64,000 bases of DNA from Nitrosopumilus zosterae. Lineage in GTDB: Archaea; Thermoproteota; Nitrososphaeria; Nitrososphaerales; Nitrosopumilaceae. Positions 1 through 8,145 of this stretch are shown here, one piece after another. Under the pieces are notes generated by a model that was given only the letters and a program-made list of their open reading frames with translations, was not told the DNA's origin and did not search any database. The stretch is from contig NZ_AP026695.1 in assembly GCF_025998175.1 (NCBI RefSeq), positions 310,001 to 374,000 of the forward strand, written 5' to 3'. Both the position numbers and the translations under genes were made by a program. Each line of letters begins with the position of its first letter. Positions within the stretch are counted from its first letter, which is position 1.

Positions 1-443
1 TAAATGCAACACAGACCCCTGGTCTTTATGATGCTATATTTGAGGTATGTGCAGGATCAACTACAATAAAACTTCCAGTAATCAAAGTAACTTCTGATAA
101 ACAATCTCAAACCATAAAGATGGGTGATAAGATATCTGCAAACTCTTGCCAAATGACTTCTGTAAAAATAGAGGCAAATGACAAATCTACAATATCTGTA
201 ACTCCTGCTGGAAATGCTGATTCATCAAACAAAGCATCTGACTTGGAAGTACGAATTAATAGTTTACAAGCATCAATGATACAAGAAAAACAAACTCTAA
301 AATCATTAATTCATAATCCTGATAGGCCTGAAAACTTTGTAGAACTAGTTGATACACATGTAATCAAAATTATAGAGTTGAGAAATCAACTAATTCTTGC
401 AAAGGCAGAATTTAGCAAGATTATGTATCAAACCTATAACTAG
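1..443 (+). CDS. C-terminal part of an unrecognised protein (5' truncated by window)
   Basis: The frame is open from base 3 with no upstream stop, so the gene starts outside the window; about 147 residues are visible. The first ~80 residues look beta-rich with many Ser/Thr and two cysteines (visible residues 16 and 49), which could form a disulfide in an exported domain. A Ser/Asn/Asp-rich linker then leads to a charged, heptad-like helix that runs to the end (...KIMYQTYN). The ATG at base 120 is an internal methionine, not a start, because the protein reads through it. I do not recognise the family. An exported location is inference. Confidence 0.7.
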   Translation, partial: NATQTPGLYDAIFEVCAGSTTIKLPVIKVTSDKQSQTIKMGDKISANSCQMTSVKIEANDKSTISVTPAGNADSSNKASDLEVRINSLQASMIQEKQTLKSLIHNPDRPENFVELVDTHVIKIIELRNQLILAKAEFSKIMYQTYN

Positions 444-658
444 TATCAATAAAATAATTCTTACGCTCTCTTATTACACTACTTGGTTTTTGTTTCAATC
501 TTGTCGATGTTTTCTTTACTAGTAAAGCAGGCACGTTGGTGTTGCATTACATAATTTGAGATCCAACCAAAAATCAGATATTTTAACGTACTATGTATTT
601 ATAATAATAAGATTAGATGCTGTTTTTTACTATTTTAGAGGCTCATTTCTATGTACAA

Positions 659-847
659 TCAGTTGTTTTGTAAGATATGATCTGTATCAAATATACTGAT
701 TGATTTTTTGATATTTCTACTAGTATTGATATACTGAAAATTCCTTTTCTCACATAATAGAAATATGATTGAAGCCTGAACGTCAATTTCACCAATAAAC
801 TTTCCACAAACAGAACATTTTACCTGTTTCTTGTCATAAATATTCAT
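659..847 (-). CDS. small hypothetical protein with a partial zinc-ribbon
   Basis: A 62-residue reverse-strand ORF starting at an ATG. Residues 11-14 form a CxxC knuckle (CSVC) followed by GKFIGE, and a single further Cys occurs in 'LLCEKR', so a four-Cys zinc site is incomplete. The C-terminal half is Asn/Ile/Ser-rich and looks degenerate. The window has many small zinc-ribbon proteins and this could be a decayed one. It stands alone between two forward genes with no operon partner. Coding status is uncertain. Confidence 0.38.
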   Translation of the reverse strand: MNIYDKKQVKCSVCGKFIGEIDVQASIIFLLCEKRNFQYINTSRNIKKSISIFDTDHILQNN

Positions 848-955
848 TTAATCTAATATTGGACATATTTTTATTTATTTTATATTAAGCTCTACTCTTG
901 AAATTATCATTTTTTATGAACATGATGTTATAATTATCTAAAACATAGATAGTAT

Positions 956-1180
956 ATGACCTATGAAGTTTTAGTGACTTGTAATGATGGAAAACGAAAT
1001 TATGCAATTCAAAGATTGAAAGAATTTCATGACATAAAGAATATACAGCAAAGAAAAAATCCGAACGAAGTTTTAGCACAAGTAAAATCTGATGATAAGA
1101 ACTATGTGATGGCAAATATAGTTCAAAGAATTCAAGACATAGATGGAATTTCTGGTACATCTGTTTTACCATTTGTCTAA
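956..1180 (+). CDS. small ferredoxin-fold-like (ACT/RAM-like) protein, function unknown
   Basis: A 74-residue protein beginning MTYEVLVTC at the first ATG after an AT-rich promoter-like stretch. The predicted beta-alpha-beta-beta-alpha-beta order, with the phrases 'NEVLAQV' and 'IQDIDGISGTSVLP', resembles the ligand-binding (RAM/ACT-like) half of Lrp/AsnC proteins without a DNA-binding domain. This is resemblance of pattern, not a firm family call. It is monocistronic. A reverse ORF over the same bases (885-1172) is judged a shadow. Confidence 0.65.
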   Translation: MTYEVLVTCNDGKRNYAIQRLKEFHDIKNIQQRKNPNEVLAQVKSDDKNYVMANIVQRIQDIDGISGTSVLPFV

Positions 1181-1284
1181 AACAAAATTATTTTTTATTT
1201 TGTAATTTTGCTAAATTTTATTGAGTTTGCATAAATTTTTTCTGATGTGTTTATTATTTAATTGTGTAAAATTGTTCATGATTA

Positions 1285-1602
1285 ATGGCAACAAAAAAAC
1301 GATCAGCTACTAGAAAAGCAAAAAGATCTGTAAGAAAAGCTGCAAAAACAACTAAAAGAACAGCAGCCAAAGCAAAGAAAACTGTTAGAAAAGCAAAAAA
1401 AACCGTAAGAAAAGCTACAAGAACAGTTAGCAAGGCAAAGAGGAGAGCACAACTAGTAGCAAATAAGAGAAAACGGGATCTTCAGAAAGCAAATACTAAA
1501 GTCAAAAGTATGAAGAAGGCCCTAAGAAATGCAGAAAAGACTGCTAGAAAACAAAAATCGACATATCAAAAGGCTCTGAAAAGAGCAACCCAAACCAAAT
1601 AA
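1285..1602 (+). CDS. histone H1-like lysine/alanine-rich DNA-binding protein
   Basis: A 105-residue, extremely basic protein made of imperfect K-K-T-V-R-K-A type repeats (residues ~5-55), followed by a longer Lys/Arg/Ala helix. Composition matches the C-terminal tail of eukaryotic histone H1 and bacterial HC1/AlgP-like proteins; it is expected to bind DNA or RNA by charge and help compact the nucleoid. There is no globular winged-helix domain and no histone fold. ATG start, monocistronic, with a T-rich run just after the stop that may terminate transcription. The role is inferred from composition only. Confidence 0.75.
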   Translation: MATKKRSATRKAKRSVRKAAKTTKRTAAKAKKTVRKAKKTVRKATRTVSKAKRRAQLVANKRKRDLQKANTKVKSMKKALRNAEKTARKQKSTYQKALKRATQTK

Positions 1603-1673
1603 TTTCTCTCTTTTTTATTTTTAATTACATTGAAACTCGACAATACTAAGAAATCCTATTTGAGCATAATTTT

Positions 1674-2474
1674 TTAGGAAATGTTGAATAGTTTTTTTGC
1701 ATTTTTAAACATAAAATTATCTCTGAACTCTTTTTTGATATTTAATTTAGCTACAAAATTAAGATATGAGTCCATTGAACTAATTGGCCAATCTGTTCCG
1801 TATAATAAATAACGTGGTTCTCCTGCATAGTTTATCAATTCTGCAACTTTCTCCTTCATCATCTTTTCAAAAAAATGATCAAAAGAACCTACTACCAGAC
1901 CTGAAACATCTGCATAGACATTTTTATTTTTGTAAATGACCTCTTGTGCATCTTGAATCCAAGGGTTTCCTAAATGACACATGACTATTTTTAGTTCAGG
2001 ATTGTCCACTGCAACTTCATCAAGATTTAATGGTCTTGCAAAACGAAGTTTACCTTTTTCAGAGTATGTGTCACCTGTGTGAAACATTGCAGGTATTCCA
2101 AATTCTACACATATGTCATATACTTTTTGATATTTTTCATCATATGGATAATAGTGTTCATAACCAGAATAAATTTTCAAAGCTTTAATTTTTCCATTTT
2201 TAATCAGTTCTCTATATTCTCTTAGATCTTCTTCTGTATGATTATCAATTGTAAATCCTGCTGCGACTCCAAGATTATCATATTTCTTTATGGCCTCAAT
2301 GATTTGTTTTGTAGATGGTCTTTTAGAATTTACTTTATATGATGATAAAATTATGGCATAATCTACATTATTCCCATTCATTTCGTTTTGCAGTTCTTCA
2401 ATTCTGTCATCTAAGGATGAAACGTTTTGTAATAATTCATACTGGTTGACGTGAACGTGGCAATCAATGATCAT
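1674..2474 (-). CDS. metal-dependent amidohydrolase (TIM-barrel)
   Basis: A 266-residue protein of the amidohydrolase 2 (ACMSD-like) family. The N-terminal metal motif HxH is seen as 'DCHVHVN'. A further His lies in 'PAMFHTGD', a third in 'IVMCHLGNP', and the C-terminal Asp in 'LLYGTDWPIS', giving the usual H-x-H/H/H/D ligand set. Such enzymes hydrolyse or decarboxylate small organic substrates; the substrate here cannot be told. Its start overlaps the end of the upstream GNAT gene by 11 bases, so the two are co-transcribed and probably translationally coupled. Confidence 0.88.
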   Translation of the reverse strand: MIIDCHVHVNQYELLQNVSSLDDRIEELQNEMNGNNVDYAIILSSYKVNSKRPSTKQIIEAIKKYDNLGVAAGFTIDNHTEEDLREYRELIKNGKIKALKIYSGYEHYYPYDEKYQKVYDICVEFGIPAMFHTGDTYSEKGKLRFARPLNLDEVAVDNPELKIVMCHLGNPWIQDAQEVIYKNKNVYADVSGLVVGSFDHFFEKMMKEKVAELINYAGEPRYLLYGTDWPISSMDSYLNFVAKLNIKKEFRDNFMFKNAKKLFNIS

Positions 2475-3120
2475 TTTTTTCTATAAAATTTGGATTTTTC
2501 CATTCAATAAAAGTTGCATAGTTTAATGAGCGTGGGTCTTTCATATAATTTGGCAAAATTTTGATGAATTTGAATTTGTTTCGAAATTGAAAAAGTAATA
2601 CAGGCTCTTTGATTTCATGCAGCTTAACTTTTTGTACATATTCTAATGGAGACATATTTTTTGCATGTTCACAATAATTGAGTATTCTGCCACCGGCAAT
2701 GATTCTACGCAAATTAAGTTTTGTAGCAAGATTCTTTCTTGCGTTATACAGTTTTGTAGCAATTCCTAATCTTCTATAGTCGGGATGTGATGATATATCT
2801 GCACCATACAATGTATCTCCTCTGGGATCGTGATTTTCGAAGAAACTATTTCCACACACAGACATCCATGTATGCTCTTTGTATTCTGGATGAAGTGTAA
2901 TTATTAAACTACTGCAAGAACCTACAATTTTTTCTTTGTATTCTGCTACAAACTGTCCTTCTGGGAAAACTTGAAGATGCATCTTCAAATGTTTTGGTTT
3001 CCAGTAAATTCCCTTTGAAGCTATGGATGGAAAAGCTATCTTTTGTAACTCTACGATTTGAGGAATGTCTTTTTCTTCCATTTGCCTAACTATGACTGTA
3101 TGTTTTTTTCCAGAATTCAT
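2464..3120 (-). CDS. GNAT-family N-acetyltransferase
   Basis: A 218-residue protein with the GNAT fold. It opens with 'VIVRQMEEKDIPQIVELQ' and has the acetyl-CoA loop region near 'SSHPDYRRLGIATKLYNAR' (R-R-x-G-I-A), the signature of motif A. The stretch after residue ~150 is less conserved and may set substrate choice. It is first in a two-gene unit with the amidohydrolase; the pairing suggests that the two act on the same small molecule, but this is inference. Start ATG at 3120 follows an AT-rich promoter region. Confidence 0.88.
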   Translation of the reverse strand: MNSGKKHTVIVRQMEEKDIPQIVELQKIAFPSIASKGIYWKPKHLKMHLQVFPEGQFVAEYKEKIVGSCSSLIITLHPEYKEHTWMSVCGNSFFENHDPRGDTLYGADISSHPDYRRLGIATKLYNARKNLATKLNLRRIIAGGRILNYCEHAKNMSPLEYVQKVKLHEIKEPVLLFQFRNKFKFIKILPNYMKDPRSLNYATFIEWKNPNFIEKNDH

Positions 3121-3262
3121 TTTAAATCATTATTTGAAAATATGAAAAACATTTTTAATAATATTGTTAAGATTTTACTTGAATTTTAATGACACTCATT
3201 GGATCTTTTTTTGTTTATTATTGGTTCTTTGATTTTTATTACCATTTTTCAAAATTGCATCG

Positions 3263-3481
3263 TTGACTGGGGATGAATCATCTAAAATTTCAATTCGTGA
3301 AATTGTATTGAAAGGAACTATTATTGCCTTGATTGTCACTATTCCATCGCTTTCTACATTTGTTCTGATATGGGTTCTTCTTGATGATTTATTTTTAGGA
3401 GTAATATTGGGTGCTTTTGTTCATTTTATTGCTATGGGATTCTCTTTAAAAATTTCTAAGAAAATACTAGTCAAAAAATAG
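3263..3481 (+). CDS. small two-helix membrane protein
   Basis: A 72-residue ORF from a TTG start. A short charged N-terminus is followed by two hydrophobic segments (about residues 16-40 and 43-62) and a Lys-rich end (KISKKILVKK), so both termini probably face the cytoplasm. No family is recognised. It lies just upstream of the HTH gene at 3521 with a ~40-base gap and may be co-transcribed. The start is uncertain because there is no ATG near. Confidence 0.55.
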   Translation: MTGDESSKISIREIVLKGTIIALIVTIPSLSTFVLIWVLLDDLFLGVILGAFVHFIAMGFSLKISKKILVKK

Positions 3482-3520
3482 ATGAATAGATCATTTATTT
3501 CATCGTAATTCATTTTCAAA

Positions 3521-3877
3521 ATGATGGATTTATCTAGAATTGAAAATGATCTGATTTCTGAAATCAAATTAGATCCAATTCAAGCTAAAACATATCTGTT
3601 GGTTACCTGCTTTGGAAAAATGTCTCCTGCAAAAATTGCTGAAAAATTAAACATATCTGTGGAAGATGCAAAAAAGGCATCTAGGGATTTAATAACTCTT
3701 GGAGCTTTTATTGATATTACTGACACCGAATTTGAAGCAATGCATCCAAGGTTCACTGCAGTTAATATGTACAGAAGAATGTGTGAGCGAGAAAATATTC
3801 CCTTTGGTCGAAACAAAATTGTTGATACTATAGGAGTAATTTTAGAAAAATCCTACGATGATGCAAGAACTAAATAA
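3521..3877 (+). CDS. TrmB-like winged-helix protein
   Basis: A 118-residue protein whose residues ~8-75 match the N-terminal winged helix of archaeal TrmB-type regulators ('LDPIQAKTYLLVTCFGKMSPAKI' is cited here in part: positions ~16-38, with the helix-turn-helix at 'KIAEKLNISVEDAKK'). The C-terminal half is short and lacks the sugar-binding domain of full TrmB proteins (~340 aa), so it is a single-domain member. Two ATGs are adjacent (3521, 3524). It sits upstream of two small hypothetical genes in the same direction. Target unknown. Confidence 0.75.
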   Translation: MMDLSRIENDLISEIKLDPIQAKTYLLVTCFGKMSPAKIAEKLNISVEDAKKASRDLITLGAFIDITDTEFEAMHPRFTAVNMYRRMCERENIPFGRNKIVDTIGVILEKSYDDARTK

Positions 3878-3899
3878 TACTAATAATGGATGACCAACA

Positions 3900-4298
3900 T
3901 TGAGTGTTGACACAGAAACTTGTAAACATCAGCCGGTTTACTTTGGAGTAGTAAACATCAACATAGATGAGAGAACCATCGGATCTGTCGATGTTTGGAG
4001 ATGTGGAGTTTGCAAGAAACGATTTTGTGAAGAAAAGCAATTGGGAATTGAAGAAATAGCAGATCTGGTAGGAATGCCAAAAATTGACCCTGATGCAAAA
4101 TGGGCAGTTACTATATGCAAATTACAACAAGGCAAATACAAATGGAAATTAGTAAGACTAACTGAAAACGGAGAAATAAAACATGAATGTCTTGACGAAC
4201 AAATAATCCCACTCAAAATAAACAATTTCAAAATTGAAGATGATAAGCATTGGAGCTTTTTAATTGACGATAATATTAACAAGGCAGTAGAAATTTAA
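3900..4298 (+). CDS. hypothetical protein with CxxC and His/Cys pair
   Basis: A 132-residue protein starting at TTG shortly after the HTH gene. The N-terminal part has 'ETCKHQP' and then 'WRCGVCKKRFCEE', a Cys/His cluster able to bind one zinc. The rest is a mixed alpha/beta region with 'KWAVTICKLQQGKYKWKLVRL'. I do not recognise the family. The run 3521-4591 (HTH, this protein, 94-aa protein) is tightly spaced, and this gene is probably in that operon. ORFs on the reverse strand here are shadows. Confidence 0.65.
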   Translation: MSVDTETCKHQPVYFGVVNINIDERTIGSVDVWRCGVCKKRFCEEKQLGIEEIADLVGMPKIDPDAKWAVTICKLQQGKYKWKLVRLTENGEIKHECLDEQIIPLKINNFKIEDDKHWSFLIDDNINKAVEI

Positions 4299-4306
4299 TT
4301 TCTAAA

Positions 4307-4591
4307 ATGGATCTTAAAGTTCACATCAATAATATTCATGGAAGCCAGATGGCTGCAAAAATTACTGGGAAATTTACTGTAGATGGTAATGAATTTCGTT
4401 TTAATGCAATTGCATTTGGTAGAATAGGCGGGCAAAATATTGGTGCAAAGCTTTCAAAAAATACCGAGAAAGAATTAGAAAAATTAGGATATGATGTTGA
4501 AGAAGTTATTTTGGTGCTTCAGAAAAACTTACTCCAAGGAGATTTGACACTTCCAGAGGGTCTTAAAAAAGAATCATTTGTTGATGACTAA
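4307..4591 (+). CDS. hypothetical protein, 94 aa
   Basis: A 94-residue soluble protein with ATG start, 8 bases after the previous stop, so co-transcribed with it. Gly-rich beta turns ('[11 protein letters not shown]') precede a helix with '[19 protein letters not shown]'. No family or motif is recognised. Its end overlaps the end of the convergent mtnP gene by 4 bases, showing compact packing. Confidence 0.65.
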   Translation: MDLKVHINNIHGSQMAAKITGKFTVDGNEFRFNAIAFGRIGGQNIGAKLSKNTEKELEKLGYDVEEVILVLQKNLLQGDLTLPEGLKKESFVDD

Positions 4592-5379
4592 AATTCTGCT
4601 TCTTCTAATGCCTTAGCACAAGAACAATTTCTAGTTTTAGGAATTTGTTCAATTAATTCTGTCAGTACTTTCTTTGTTTTCTCTACATTCTTTGATAGTG
4701 TTTCTAACACTTCTTTTGCAGTAACTGGCTTTTCAGCCCATACATCATAATCTGTCACTGTTGAAATTGATGCATAACACATTTGTGCTTCTCGTGCTAA
4801 TTGACATTCTGGAACCAAAGTCATTCCAATAATATCTGCTCCTGTTGTTCTGTAGAATTTAGATTCTGCTTTCGTTGAAAACCTAGGGCCCTCAATGCAG
4901 ACATAAGTGCAATCTTTGTGCATTTTCAAATCCTCATTGTCTGTAACCTTCAGAATTGATGCTTGTAATTCCGGACAAAAAGGATCTGCAACTGAAATGT
5001 GGATTACTTTTCCTTCTTCTGAAAATGAACCATTTCGAGATTTTGTAAAGTCTAAAAATTGTGATGGTAGTGCAAAATGTCCTGGCTCTACTTCTTCTTT
5101 GAGACTTCCAACTGCAGAAGGTGCAATAATTCTTGTAATTCCTAATTCTTTGAATGCCCAAATGTTTGCTTTAAAATTTATCATGTGTGGGGGAATTGTG
5201 TGTTTTTTTCCATGTCTGGGAAGAAAAGCAATTTTTCTTCCATTGAAAATACCGACAGTTATGGTATCTGAAGGTTTACCATATGGTGTATCAATATCAA
5301 TTTCTTGTGGATTTTCAAGTAGTCCTGAATCATAAATACCGGTTCCTCCAAAAATTCCAATCTCTACATCTTTTTCCAT
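4588..5379 (-). CDS. mtnP: S-methyl-5'-thioadenosine phosphorylase
   Basis: Splits methylthioadenosine with phosphate into adenine and methylthioribose-1-phosphate, in purine and methionine salvage. Family marks: '[15 protein letters not shown]' at the N-terminus, phosphate-site '[13 protein letters not shown]', 'APSAVGSL', '[13 protein letters not shown]' and '[15 protein letters not shown]'. The C-terminal 'NCSCAK' is a CxC pair like the one described in Sulfolobus MTAP II. The start at 5379 overlaps the apt stop (TAATG), implying coupling; an in-frame ATG at 5403 would add eight residues. The next gene upstream, apt, takes the adenine product. Confidence 0.92.
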   Translation of the reverse strand: MEKDVEIGIFGGTGIYDSGLLENPQEIDIDTPYGKPSDTITVGIFNGRKIAFLPRHGKKHTIPPHMINFKANIWAFKELGITRIIAPSAVGSLKEEVEPGHFALPSQFLDFTKSRNGSFSEEGKVIHISVADPFCPELQASILKVTDNEDLKMHKDCTYVCIEGPRFSTKAESKFYRTTGADIIGMTLVPECQLAREAQMCYASISTVTDYDVWAEKPVTAKEVLETLSKNVEKTKKVLTELIEQIPKTRNCSCAKALEEAEF

Positions 5380-5891
5380 TAATATTTCACCAATGATTTG
5401 CAATTGTAACTGCTAATTCCTTTCATTCCGTTTAATTCTGTTAGTTCTATGATGAATGCAAATCCTGAGACTTTACCGCCAACTTTTTCAATTAATTTTG
5501 CAGATGCTTTTGCAGTACCGCCTGTAGCTAGTAAATCGTCACAGATGAGAACTCTTTGACCTTTCTCAATAATGTCTTTTTGAATTTCTATGGTGTCTTT
5601 TCCGTATTCAATTGTGTATGATAATTTGACTGTTTTTCCAGGCAATTTACCTGCTTTTCTAATCATCATCATACCTTTGTTATATCGTGAGGCCAAAATA
5701 CATGCAAGAATGAATCCGCGTGATTCAATTCCTGCAAAGACATCTATGTCTTTAGTATGAAAATATTTGGAAAATTCATCTGCAATTTCTGTTAATGCAG
5801 ATGGATCTTTCAAGATTGGACTAAAATCTCTAAATAAAATGCCTTTTTTAGGAAAATTTGGGTATTCTGCTATTTTGTCTTTTAAGTTCAT
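5379..5891 (-). CDS. apt: adenine phosphoribosyltransferase
   Basis: A 170-residue type I phosphoribosyltransferase converting adenine and PRPP to AMP. It opens with '[18 protein letters not shown]', typical of APRT; '[10 protein letters not shown]' contacts the base and '[16 protein letters not shown]' is the PRPP-binding loop. It is the first gene of an operon with mtnP, joined by a TAATG overlap, so adenine released by MtnP is recycled directly. Length is normal for the family. ATG start. Confidence 0.93.
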   Translation of the reverse strand: MNLKDKIAEYPNFPKKGILFRDFSPILKDPSALTEIADEFSKYFHTKDIDVFAGIESRGFILACILASRYNKGMMMIRKAGKLPGKTVKLSYTIEYGKDTIEIQKDIIEKGQRVLICDDLLATGGTAKASAKLIEKVGGKVSGFAFIIELTELNGMKGISSYNCKSLVKY

Positions 5892-5929
5892 GAGAATCTA
5901 CTTTTTAGGTGAAATAAAATTGTTTGATA

Positions 5930-8065
5930 CTATTTGATTTCAAAAGTACTTTGAGCAGTATTGAATGCATCTTTTGCAGTTATTGTATATATTCCTGGTT
6001 CCATATCTTTAGGAATTTTCCATGGTTGTTTAATCTCCCCTGAACTTGTTGATGGAAATTCTAATTTTTCAATTATTTTACCATCGTCTGAGATCATTTC
6101 AATTTTCACAGTTTGTGCTGCTCCAATAACTTGAATAGTCAAAAAATCGTTCACCCCATCTAATTTTGGATTGTTTGAAACTGATATTATCATGCCCTCT
6201 TGTTCGATATTTTTCACTTTCATTTCCACATCATCAAAATTTGATCCACTTTTTGCATGAATCTTCCATGTTCCTGTTTTCGCATCAGAAGGAATTCTGA
6301 ATACTTCTTCGGAAATTCTTCCCTCTTTGTCTGAAAATGATTCTCTGACCTTGATTTCCTTTCCATCTGGATCAAACATAGTTATTGTTAGAAGAACGTT
6401 GGGGCTAGTAGTTCCTAAAATCAAAATTGGATCTCCTGGTTGATATTCTGTTTTTGTGGTGTTGATGTCTATTTCACCGGATCCTACTTGCAGACCAACT
6501 GCAAAAATCTCTGTACTTTTGGTACTTCCTTTACTGACAACAGCTGAATACACTCCTGATGTAAATCCCTTCAAATTTAGAGAATGAGATCCTCTTCCAT
6601 CAGGTTGTAGCTTTATGGATATTGTTTCTCCTTTTGGTTTATCTGCAGGATCAATAATTAACAAACTAACCACTTCTGATGCTTTTCCTGTAATTGAAAT
6701 TGTTGCTGTTTCAGTAGATTTGTAACTCAATTTATCAAATTCAATATTCACTGGAATTGTAGGCAATTGCCCTAATCCTACAAAAATAAATTCCTTACTT
6801 TTTTCTTGTGTTGCAATCAATGTGTATGTTCCTTCTGCTGTGTTTTGAGTAGTTGGAAACTCAAATTCTACCAAACCTGACTCATCAATTTCAAAAATAT
6901 CTGAGAATATCTCATTTCCAAGAGGATCTTCTAAAGTTAGTTCTATTGGTTTGTTTGGTAAAGCCGTTCCATTAAATGCCATAGTTTGCCCTGGATCAAA
7001 TTTCAAACTAGTGGGTGTGATGATTACTACTTTATCTGATTCAACTGCCCAACTGATCGTTTCTTCTTCTCTTCCATCTGAAATAATGCCCGTGTATTTC
7101 CCAAATGGTCTGTCTACTGGGACAATGAGGGGTTCTAGTTCCCAATTTCCTTTATTATCAATTTCCGTTGCTCTTGTTCTAATTTGTTCACCGTTTGGTC
7201 CAATAATTTCCAACGTAATTGGATTACCTGGCTTTCCAGTTCCAAAAATCTCCAAAAACTCTCCTCTATGAACTACATTTGGAACTCCTTGTATTGTTAG
7301 TTTGACATTCCCCTCTACAATTCTATTTTCTATTTCATTAATTCTTAAACTGAGTTTCTTCTCTTCACCTTTTTTATCCTTAACAATGAAATCTACTCTG
7401 TCTGCTTTCTGTTCTTTTGGTATTTTCATTGAAGTCATAAAATGTCCGTCTTTATCTGTCTCAAAACTTCCAATCTTCATCGAGTTAATGTAAAAATCAA
7501 ATTCTTGAGATGCTCCGAATTTATCGCCTGTGACTCTAATCGATGAACCTACGTTTGGTTCTTTTGGTACTATTCTAAAGGATGACTCTGCAGAAATACT
7601 GATACTGGTATTTCCTTCTTGATTCTTTGGATTTTCACTTAGTAAAGATAGTTCTTTTGGCAATACTTTTCCGGTGTCTATTTGTTTATCTTCGCTATCT
7701 AATGCTTTCCAATTTATCCCAGCGTTTACTTTGTCTGTTTTAACACCAAACTTCACTGATTCTCCCTTTTTGATAGGTTCTGATGATGTAAACACAATTA
7801 CTCCTTGTGGTGTCTTTTCTCCTACCCATCCTTTTTCAGTTTTAAAAGATTTGAAACTAAAATCACTCCCAAGCCAAATCCTAAACGTATTGACATTCTC
7901 ATTTTGCTCATTTGTTAATTCAATAATTGTTGTCTCCTCTAGTGCAACACTGTTCACATTAATTTCTGCATAAGCTGGAATTACTACTGCTACTGAAAGT
8001 AATAATGCAATTGAAAGGATCATTCCTCTCATTGAGGATTTATTCATGCTGATCAGATTATCCAT
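5930..8065 (-). CDS. large secreted protein with tandem Ig-like/MG2-like beta domains
   Basis: A 711-residue protein with a signal peptide (hydrophobic run about residues 15-33 ending PAYA). The rest is a chain of about six beta-sandwich modules of ~90 residues, recognisable by repeated phrases such as 'GxPxxVxRGE', 'FDPGQTMAFNGTALPNKP', 'YQPGDPILILGTTSPN' and 'SGVYSAV', as in macroglobulin MG2 or bacterial Ig-like adhesion domains. No C-terminal anchor is visible, so it may be released or bound to the S-layer. In-frame ATGs at residues 7 and 12 are alternative starts. Likely a surface or adhesion protein; ligand unknown. Confidence 0.8.
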   Translation of the reverse strand: MDNLISMNKSSMRGMILSIALLLSVAVVIPAYAEINVNSVALEETTIIELTNEQNENVNTFRIWLGSDFSFKSFKTEKGWVGEKTPQGVIVFTSSEPIKKGESVKFGVKTDKVNAGINWKALDSEDKQIDTGKVLPKELSLLSENPKNQEGNTSISISAESSFRIVPKEPNVGSSIRVTGDKFGASQEFDFYINSMKIGSFETDKDGHFMTSMKIPKEQKADRVDFIVKDKKGEEKKLSLRINEIENRIVEGNVKLTIQGVPNVVHRGEFLEIFGTGKPGNPITLEIIGPNGEQIRTRATEIDNKGNWELEPLIVPVDRPFGKYTGIISDGREEETISWAVESDKVVIITPTSLKFDPGQTMAFNGTALPNKPIELTLEDPLGNEIFSDIFEIDESGLVEFEFPTTQNTAEGTYTLIATQEKSKEFIFVGLGQLPTIPVNIEFDKLSYKSTETATISITGKASEVVSLLIIDPADKPKGETISIKLQPDGRGSHSLNLKGFTSGVYSAVVSKGSTKSTEIFAVGLQVGSGEIDINTTKTEYQPGDPILILGTTSPNVLLTITMFDPDGKEIKVRESFSDKEGRISEEVFRIPSDAKTGTWKIHAKSGSNFDDVEMKVKNIEQEGMIISVSNNPKLDGVNDFLTIQVIGAAQTVKIEMISDDGKIIEKLEFPSTSSGEIKQPWKIPKDMEPGIYTITAKDAFNTAQSTFEIK

Positions 8066-8145
8066 CTCTCTCTTAAACCTTAAAGACTTTTTCCTACTTT
8101 GCTATTTCTTAGTTCAGTATATGTCATGAGCAAACTTCTTAAATC

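Noticed and set aside
885-1172. Reverse ORF opposite the 74-aa protein
   Set aside because: Antisense shadow with Phe/Ser-rich composition; the forward frame has better protein character.
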